From: an uncultured Oscillibacter sp.
GTDB lineage: Bacteria > Bacillota > Clostridia > Oscillospirales > Oscillospiraceae
Direction: 5' to 3'
Assembly (NCBI GenBank): GCA_910583785.1
Contig: CAJTZK010000017.1
Coordinates: forward strand, 1 to 34,883
DNA length: 34,883 nucleotides
Part shown: positions 30,568 to 34,883 of the stretch, piece by piece
Numbering within the stretch: position 1 is the stretch's first letter
Layout of the letters: each line of letters starts with the position of its first letter
Program-made: the position numbers and the translations under genes
Notes under the pieces: model-generated
The model's database searches: none
Seen by the model: the letters and a program-made list of their open reading frames with translations, nothing else
What the model was told of the DNA's origin: nothing

Positions 30568-31533
30568 TCAGGTCACCAGCAGCACCACATACCCCGCGTA
30601 CAGCCCCAGCATGAGCACGCCCTGCCAGCGGTAGAACCGCTCCGCCACCAGAGGCGGGATAACCGCCACGCAGCACAGAAGGAGGCAGGCTGGCATGTCC
30701 AGCAGCGTGGTCTGGGCCCCGATGGTCAGGGCTCCCCCACTGACGGCGGAGCACACCGGGAGAATCATGGTCAGGTCGATGACATTGGCCCCGATGATGT
30801 TCCCCACGGACATGGAGGCCTCCTTCTTGGCGATGGCCGTCAGCGTGGTCACCAGCTCAGGCAGGGACGTGCCGATGGCCACCATGGTGACGCCAATAAT
30901 GCTGGCGGGAACCCCCATCAGCAGGGCCAGCTCGCTGCCGTAGTTGATCAGCAGCTGGGACCCGGCGACAATGGCCCCGATGCCCAGGACGAAGAGGAAC
31001 AGCTTTTCCACCATCTGCCGCCGGGAGACGGTGCGCCGCTTGGGATGGGCCTCCCGGTTCTCCGCCATGCCGCTCTTCGCGTCCCGGAGGTTGCTCCAGA
31101 TGTAAACCCCAAAGATCACGAACAGCGTGAGGCCCGGCAGGGTCTCCAGAATCCCCCCGCGGCTGAGGACCAGCAGCAGCGCCGCGCCAAAGACCATCAG
31201 CAGGGCCTTGAGCTGGAACTGGGCCCGCTTCACCGCCGAGGGGATGCACACCAGGGAGATGCCCAGGATGAGCCCCAGGTTGGCCGTGACGGAGCCCACG
31301 GCGTTGCCCACCGCCAGGTCCACCTCCCCCTGGAGGGTTCCGGTGACGGAGACCGTCAGCTCCGGCAGGGTAGTGGCCAGGGAGACGATGGTGGCCCCGA
31401 TGATGAACCGGGGCACGCCGGTGGCCTCCGCGATCCAGACGGCCCCGTCCAAAAACCAGTCGCCGCCCTTGATGATGAGGAGCAGCCCTAAGAGAAACAA
31501 CAGCACCGTGATCCAAATTTCCATACCATCCAC
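30568..31533 (-). CDS. Calcium/sodium (cation) antiporter, CaCA family
   Basis: 321 residues with about ten membrane segments. The two inverted alpha repeats of the CaCA family are clear: G-A-T-I-V-S-L-A-T-T-L-P-E-L near residue 45 and G-V-T-M-V-A-I-G-T-S-L-P-E-L near 215; the acidic residues in each (Glu of P-E) bind the cation. The family exports calcium in exchange for sodium or protons. Here a yybP-ykoY riboswitch precedes the gene, and that class senses manganese, so manganese export is a real possibility. The first repeat has A-T-T where the usual form is G-T-S. Two starts are possible, ATG at 31533 or ATG at 31524. Confidence 0.93.
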   Translation of the reverse strand: MDGMEIWITVLLFLLGLLLIIKGGDWFLDGAVWIAEATGVPRFIIGATIVSLATTLPELTVSVTGTLQGEVDLAVGNAVGSVTANLGLILGISLVCIPSAVKRAQFQLKALLMVFGAALLLVLSRGGILETLPGLTLFVIFGVYIWSNLRDAKSGMAENREAHPKRRTVSRRQMVEKLFLFVLGIGAIVAGSQLLINYGSELALLMGVPASIIGVTMVAIGTSLPELVTTLTAIAKKEASMSVGNIIGANVIDLTMILPVCSAVSGGALTIGAQTTLLDMPACLLLCCVAVIPPLVAERFYRWQGVLMLGLYAGYVVLLVT

Positions 31534-31540
31534 CGCTTTC

Positions 31541-31715
31541 CAAAAATTCAGCGAGACTTCTATCCCCCGGGCAATGCCGGAAACCCGGCAGTTGTCCCAC
31601 GGGATAAAAGTCTCGCTTTTCAGCGGGCCCGGGCAGCGGAAGGACCGCCGCCGTGATGACGAGCCGCGCCACGTTGAAAACGTAAGCTACTCCCTTTTAT
31701 GAAGCCATAAGCTGT
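31541..31715 (-). promoter_or_regulatory. yybP-ykoY (manganese) riboswitch with terminator
   Basis: Read on the minus strand, the conserved pieces of this class appear in order: AAAGGGAGTAGC (plus 31686-31697), GTCATCACG (31652-31660), then the expression platform. The latter is a long hairpin GCGAGACTTTTATCCC/GGGATAGAAGTCTCGC (31551-31616) with an inner GCCGGG/CCGGC arm, followed by TTTTT (31542-31546). The hairpin would stop transcription before the exchanger gene when the metal is absent; manganese binding would release it. It is known that this class controls cation exporters. Confidence 0.88.
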
Positions 31716-31721
31716 GAGACC

Positions 31722-31751
31722 ACTATAAGGAAATCATACACGTTTTGTCAA
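31722..31751 (-). promoter_or_regulatory. Promoter of the riboswitch transcript
   Basis: On the minus strand TTGACA (31746-31751), 18 bases, TATAGT (31722-31727), placing the start just before the aptamer. Confidence 0.8.
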
Positions 31752-31811
31752 CACTAACTTTGTCAAACCCTGGCGGGCGGACAAGGAATTTACAAAGTCT
31801 TAGCGCGTCCC

Positions 31812-32882
31812 TCAAACCGAGGGGTCGAAGCCGATGTGCTTCCGCCAGAGGGTCCGGCCCTCCGCCGCCCCCTGGGGGGCAAAGCCGCAGTCCCGGAGGT
31901 ACGCCTCTCCCGGACTGCCGGGGAAAAGGGCGGCGGACAGCTCCTCCCCGCCCTGGGCCCGGGTGTGCAGCACCGCCTGGCCCAGGAGCTGGATCCCCAG
32001 TCCCCGCCGCCGGAACTCCGGGCGGATATAGGCCAGGTAAATCCGCCCCGTCTCCGGGGCCATGTGGAGCAAACCCGCAAGCTCCTCCTCCAACAGGCCC
32101 TCCAGGGCCAGGGAGGCCCCGGGGACGGGCCCCGGTTCCCCCGCCTCGGCCCAGGCGGCGGACAGGCGCTCTGCGGCTCCCGGGCCCTCCAGGGGCCGGA
32201 ACCACAGCCCCGGCTCCAGGGCAAAGGCCCGCTTGGCGCGGCCAGGCCTTTCCCCTTCCAGATAGGCGGGGGTTTTCAAATGGCTGTTGTCGTTCTGCCA
32301 CACCACCCGGAGACGCTCCCCGTCCCACTCCAGGAGGGACACGGCGGTGTTGTCCCCGGTGGGGGACTTCTCCCCGGTGTCCCGGAGGGAAATGCCCTGG
32401 AGGTCCGCCAGCAGGAGGCGGATGGCGTAGCCGTGGGAAAAGAGGGCCAGGGTCTTCCCCGGGTTCTCCCGGGCGATGTCCTCCACGGTCCTCCGGACCC
32501 GGGCCAGTACCTCCGCCGGGGTCTCCGCCCCGGGGATGGACCAGCGGTCCATCCGGCCGCCAAAGTCCGCCATGGCCTGGGGCGTTGCCCGGGCGATATC
32601 CCCCCAGGTGCGCCCCTCCCAGTCTCCCACGCAGATTTCCCGGAGGCCCGGGCAGCGGTGGAGGGGGAGCCCGTGGGCGCGGTAAATAGCGGTGGCGGTG
32701 GCCCGGGTACGGTAGAGGTCGCTGGCGTAGACGGCGTCGATGTGGACGCCCGCGAAGCGGTGCTCCAGGGCCTTCACCTGCCGCCAGCCCCGGTCCGTGA
32801 GGCTGCTCTCGTGCTGGCCCTGGGCGATGCGGTAGAGGTTGCCCTCCGCCTCGGCGTGGCGGATGAGGTAGATGGTGGTCAT
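31812..32882 (-). CDS. Histidine phosphatase fused to GNAT acetyltransferase
   Basis: 356 residues in two domains. Residues 1-200: histidine phosphatase (phosphoglycerate-mutase-like), with the catalytic L-I-R-H-A-E-A-E-G-N (His9; the usual R-H-G has Ala here), a Glu in L-R-E-I-C-V-G-D-W-E-G, and the second His in F-S-H-G-Y. Residues about 220-356: a GNAT domain with the acetyl-CoA loop R-P-E-F-R-R-R-G-L-G-I-Q-L-L. The substrate of either part is unknown. ATG follows GGAGG seven bases upstream. It has its own promoter and is a single gene, divergent from the YtxH-like gene. Confidence 0.9.
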   Translation of the reverse strand: MTTIYLIRHAEAEGNLYRIAQGQHESSLTDRGWRQVKALEHRFAGVHIDAVYASDLYRTRATATAIYRAHGLPLHRCPGLREICVGDWEGRTWGDIARATPQAMADFGGRMDRWSIPGAETPAEVLARVRRTVEDIARENPGKTLALFSHGYAIRLLLADLQGISLRDTGEKSPTGDNTAVSLLEWDGERLRVVWQNDNSHLKTPAYLEGERPGRAKRAFALEPGLWFRPLEGPGAAERLSAAWAEAGEPGPVPGASLALEGLLEEELAGLLHMAPETGRIYLAYIRPEFRRRGLGIQLLGQAVLHTRAQGGEELSAALFPGSPGEAYLRDCGFAPQGAAEGRTLWRKHIGFDPSV

Positions 32883-32915
32883 GGCGGTTCCTCCCGGAAA
32901 AGATTGATTTTCCAT

Positions 32916-32944
32916 AGTATACCGCGTTTGGCGGGTTTTGGCAA
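32916..32944 (-). promoter_or_regulatory. Promoter of the phosphatase-GNAT gene
   Basis: On the minus strand TTGCCA (32939-32944), 17 bases, TATACT (32916-32921), about 35 bases before the start codon. Confidence 0.72.
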
Positions 32945-33012
32945 AGGGTCCGGCGGATTTTTTCCCTCCTGCCGGGCAAACTGTTGGCGCACGGAAAAGG
33001 AGTGAATGAAGC

Positions 33013-33195
33013 ATGAAGAAAAGCACCGGGTTTCTTTTGGGCATCGGCGCGGGCGTGGCCGCCGGAGCGGTGGCGGGGATGATGGCTCCCCAGAGCAGCC
33101 GCCGGACCGTGAAGCGCCAGGTGGATCAGGGTATCCACAAGCTGGGCGCCGCGGTGGACCAGGCGGTGGACAGCGTGGTCCAGGACATGCGCTGA
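33013..33195 (+). CDS. YtxH-like small membrane-associated protein
   Basis: 60 residues: basic start (M-K-K-S-T), a glycine/alanine-rich membrane segment (G-F-L-L-G-I-G-A-G-V-A-A-G-A-V-A-G-M-M, about 6-24), A-P-Q-S-S-R, then a charged amphipathic helix. This is the YtxH pattern, common in Firmicutes and linked to general stress in Bacillus; the exact role is not known. AAGGAG lies ten bases before the ATG at 33013; an ATG at 33006 in another frame is closer to it but encodes no sensible product. It ends at a terminator. Confidence 0.8.
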   Translation: MKKSTGFLLGIGAGVAAGAVAGMMAPQSSRRTVKRQVDQGIHKLGAAVDQAVDSVVQDMR

Positions 33196-33200
33196 GGCGG

Positions 33201-33227
33201 CGGGGCGGGGGTTTCCCCGCCCCGTTT
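33201..33227 (+). terminator. Terminator after the YtxH-like gene
   Basis: Stem CGGGGCGGGG with a GTTT loop and its complement, then TTTT. Confidence 0.85.
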
Positions 33228-33267
33228 TCCCCAGCGTGAAAAAAAGAAAATTTTCTGAAAAAACCCC

Positions 33268-33296
33268 TTGACATTTCCGGCAGGCTTTGCTATTAT
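33268..33296 (+). promoter_or_regulatory. Promoter of the tRNA genes
   Basis: TTGACA (33268-33273), 17 bases, TATTAT (33291-33296); the start would lie about 25 bases before the first tRNA. Confidence 0.8.
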
Positions 33297-33327
33297 AATC
33301 ACTGTTCTGATGCGGAACACCTGACAC

Positions 33328-33403
<76 letters not shown>

Positions 33404-33408
33404 GGACA

Positions 33409-33447
33409 GAGAAAAGCCTTGGAACTTCGGCTTCCAAGGCTTTTCTC
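33409..33447 (+). terminator. Terminator between the two tRNAs
   Basis: Long stem GAGAAAAGCCTTGGAA/TTCCAAGGCTTTTCTC around CTTCGGC. It would end the first tRNA transcript, so the second tRNA may use its own weak promoter (TATAAA near 33457) or read-through. Confidence 0.8.
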
Positions 33448-33474
33448 GCGACCCGTATAAAATTGGATAGAGTT

Positions 33475-33550
33475 GGGCCTGTAGCTCAGTTGGGAGAGCG
33501 TTCGGTTCGCATCCGAGAGGTCGAGAGTTCGAATCTCTTCAGGTCCACCA
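33475..33550 (+). tRNA. tRNA-Ala (anticodon CGC)
   Basis: 76 bases with CCA encoded. Acceptor GGGCCTG/CAGGTCC with the G3-U70 pair, D-arm GCTC/GAGC, anticodon stem TTCGG/CCGAG with loop TTCGCAT (anticodon CGC, reading GCG), and T-arm GAGAG-TTCGAAT-CTCTT. A dedicated GCG reader fits a GC-rich genome. Confidence 0.95.
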
Positions 33551-33555
33551 GTTTC

Positions 33556-33640
33556 GAAATTCCCGCCGCCGTTTTGTTTCCGGTTTTCCCGGAAGCTGCG
33601 CGCTGGCGGGAATTTCCGCGCTTCCGGCCCCTCTTTTTTC
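33556..33640 (+). terminator. Long hairpin terminator after the second tRNA
   Basis: GAAATTCCCGCC (33556-33567) and its inverse GGCGGGAATTTC (33605-33616) enclose a smaller CCGG/CCGG hairpin; a TTTTTT run lies at 33633-33639. The T-run is some distance from the stem, so this could equally be a repeat element. Confidence 0.55.
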
Positions 33641-33800
33641 TGGTTATGTTTGACGGTACCGGGTTCCCATACGGCCTCTCCTGGCAGAACGCTGGTAAAA
33701 TAGCCGCATTTTATCAAGGTCCGCCGGTTTCCCACCAGAACCTTGCCGAAAACGGGCCTCTTTAATCAAATCCTTTTTCTTTTCAACGGGGCCTCCATCC
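33641..33800. other. Intergenic stretch without a gene
   Basis: Between the second tRNA's hairpin and the promoter of the iron-sulfur gene I see no coding sequence. It holds small inverted pieces only (AAAAT/ATTTT near 33700, CAAGGT/ACCTTG near 33716-33745). Confidence 0.4.
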
Positions 33801-33829
33801 TTGACAAGGTAATCGTTTACCGATATAAT
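33801..33829 (+). promoter_or_regulatory. Perfect consensus promoter with palindromic spacer
   Basis: TTGACA (33801-33806), 17 bases, TATAAT (33824-33829). The spacer contains GGTAA-TCGT-TTACC (33808-33821), a dyad placed where a repressor would block polymerase. The leader to the iron-sulfur gene then has a GCCCGCT/AGCGGG hairpin. Confidence 0.8.
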
Positions 33830-33909
33830 ATGAGGCGCGCGAAACTCCGGGAGGCCCGCTGTTCCAGCGGGAGCCCGAAAAAATACAAAAAGGAAAGGAT
33901 TGGACGACT

Positions 33910-34602
33910 ATGATCTATTCCACCGAAGTGCAGAACATGTGCCCCGTCGCCAAGGGCGCGTACCACGGTCCCGCCCCCATTCCCGAGGAGGGCAAATGGG
34001 TCCAGGCCAAGGAGATCCAGGACATCTCCGGCCTCACCCACGGCGTGGGCTGGTGCGCCCCCCAGCAGGGCGCGTGCAAGCTGACCCTCAACGTCAAGGA
34101 CGGCATCATCGAGGAGGCCCTGGTAGAGACCCTGGGCTGCTCCGGCATGACCCACTCCGCCGCCATGGCCTCGGAGATTCTCATTGGCAAGACCCTGCTG
34201 GAGGCCCTGAACACCGACCTGGTGTGCGACGCCATCAACACCGCTATGCGGGAGCTGTTCCTCCAGATTGTCTACGGCCGGACCCAGACCGCGTTCTCCG
34301 AGGGCGGCCTGCCCATCGGCGCCTCCCTGGAGGACCTGGGCAAGGGCCTCCGGTCCCAGGTGGGCACTATGTTCGGCACCAAGGAAAAGGGCCCCCGGTA
34401 TCTCGAGATGGCCGAGGGCTACGTCACCCGCATCGCCCTGAACAAGGACAACGAAATCGTGGGCTACGAGTTCGTGAACCTGGGCAAAATGATGGACGCC
34501 ATCAAAAAGGGAACCGACGCCAATGAGGCCCTGGAAAAGGCCAAGGGCCACTACGGCCAGTTCGACGGGGCCGCCAAGTATATCGACCCCCGTCACGAGT
34601 AA
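33910..34602 (+). CDS. NifU-like iron-sulfur cluster assembly scaffold protein
   Basis: 230 residues, longer than the usual IscU/NifU-N domain of about 130. Likely cluster-binding cysteines: M-C-P-V-A near residue 11, G-W-C-A-P-Q-Q-G-A-C (about 48-57), and L-G-C-S-G-M-T-H-S (about 77-85), the last resembling the NifU L-x-G-C-x-A motif. The end is charged and helical. This variant is paired with a GGGtGRT gene in anaerobes, and the same order is seen here (19 bases apart). It likely builds or carries iron-sulfur clusters in the cytoplasm. ATG follows GGAAAGGA. A dyad in its promoter suggests repression. Confidence 0.88.
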   Translation: MIYSTEVQNMCPVAKGAYHGPAPIPEEGKWVQAKEIQDISGLTHGVGWCAPQQGACKLTLNVKDGIIEEALVETLGCSGMTHSAAMASEILIGKTLLEALNTDLVCDAINTAMRELFLQIVYGRTQTAFSEGGLPIGASLEDLGKGLRSQVGTMFGTKEKGPRYLEMAEGYVTRIALNKDNEIVGYEFVNLGKMMDAIKKGTDANEALEKAKGHYGQFDGAAKYIDPRHE

Positions 34603-34621
34603 GAAAAGGAGGAATTGAGAA

Positions 34622-34883
34622 ATGGCTCTGTTTGAAAGCTACGAGAGAAGAATCGACAAGATCAATTCCGTCCTGTCTCAGTACGGAATCAAGAGCGTGG
34701 AGGAGTCCCGGGAACTCTGCAAGGCCGCCGGATTCGACCCCTACGAGATCGTCAAGGGCATCCAGCCCATCTGCTTTGAGAACGCCTGCTGGGCCTACTG
34801 CGTAGGCGGCGTTTCCGGAAGCCTCAGAAAAGGGGCCGTTCCTGGGCATCAAAGGCGTAAACCACATAGGACGCCCCCCCGAT
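34622..34883 (+). CDS. GGGtGRT protein, N-terminal part (runs off window)
   Basis: From ATG at 34622 (GGAGGAATTG upstream) the product matches the start of the GGGtGRT family as I remember it: M-A-L-F-E-S-Y-E-R-R-I-D-K-I-N, then D-P-Y-E-I-V-K-G-I-Q-P-I-C-F-E-N-A-C-W-A-Y. After about residue 61 (position ~34803) the frame stays open to the window end, but the sequence (G-S-L-R-K-G-A-V-P-G-H-Q) no longer looks like the family, which continues V-G-A-A-x-A-I-K-K-G. On the minus strand the last 65 bases read as a plausible protein end (S-Y-V-V-Y-A-F-D-A-Q-E-R-P-L-F-stop). The gene may be cut by a rearrangement or an assembly join. Confidence 0.7.
   Translation, partial: MALFESYERRIDKINSVLSQYGIKSVEESRELCKAAGFDPYEIVKGIQPICFENACWAYCVGGVSGSLRKGAVPGHQRRKPHRTPPR

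Overview
This window looks like a chromosomal stretch from a GC-rich anaerobic Clostridia species, probably of the Oscillospiraceae/Flavonifractor-like group of gut bacteria. That assignment is inference. It rests on strong Shine-Dalgarno sites (AGGAGG) before almost every gene, consensus sigma-A promoters, a T-box, a yybP-ykoY riboswitch, and Firmicutes families such as DUF2500, DUF4317, Jag/KhpB, YtxH, FHA-FtsW and GGGtGRT. I see no transposase, integrase, phage gene or CRISPR array.

Layout. At 1-4600, mainly on the minus strand, there is a DUF2500 membrane protein behind a complete T-box leader, a PutP-type sodium/proline symporter, and a TetR regulator with a lipoprotein. Next to these is a compact locus with a 27-residue hydrophobic peptide and a convergent antisense RNA, resembling a type I toxin-antitoxin. 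At 4600-6940 (plus) lie dapF and a dicarboxylate/amino acid symporter, separated by a palindromic repeat that runs into the end of dapF. At 6970-11100 (minus) are an unknown protein, a lipoprotein overlapping the end of a ferredoxin-type aldo/keto reductase, and pfkA. At 11450-13100 (plus) are a lipoprotein, a ModE-type DNA-binding protein and a very cysteine-rich small protein. Then comes pcrA (minus), divergent from the conserved rpmH-rnpA-yidD-yidC-jag cluster (plus, 15820-19070), which makes ribosomal protein bL34, the RNase P protein, the membrane insertase and an RNA-binding elongation regulator.

The stretch 19070-19830 has no ordinary gene. It holds two good plus-strand promoters, predicted short structured RNAs and a second tiny hydrophobic peptide on the minus strand. 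At 19835-23500 (minus) an FHA-FtsW/RodA glycosyltransferase, a class B penicillin-binding protein and a small membrane protein form a cell-wall synthesis unit; an 18-unit heptamer repeat lies just before the PBP. At 23670-24790 one gene is broken by three single-base losses, each in a homopolymer run, followed by an intact coiled-coil protein. At 25700-27940 (minus) are a membrane protein and a DUF4317 protein. At 28090-30560 (plus) a DUF1538 membrane protein is paired with a duplicated PII-like regulator. At 30568-31750 (minus) a cation/calcium exchanger sits under a manganese-type riboswitch. The rest holds a phosphatase-GNAT fusion (minus), a YtxH-like protein, two alanine tRNAs and an iron-sulfur scaffold gene followed by a GGGtGRT gene whose family resemblance stops abruptly near the window end.

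The most novel points are the two tiny-peptide/antisense-RNA loci, the T-box placed in front of a DUF2500 gene instead of a tRNA synthetase or amino-acid gene, the DUF1538/double-PII pair, and the gene with three homopolymer frameshifts. All calls come from reading the sequence and from memory of families; no database search was run.
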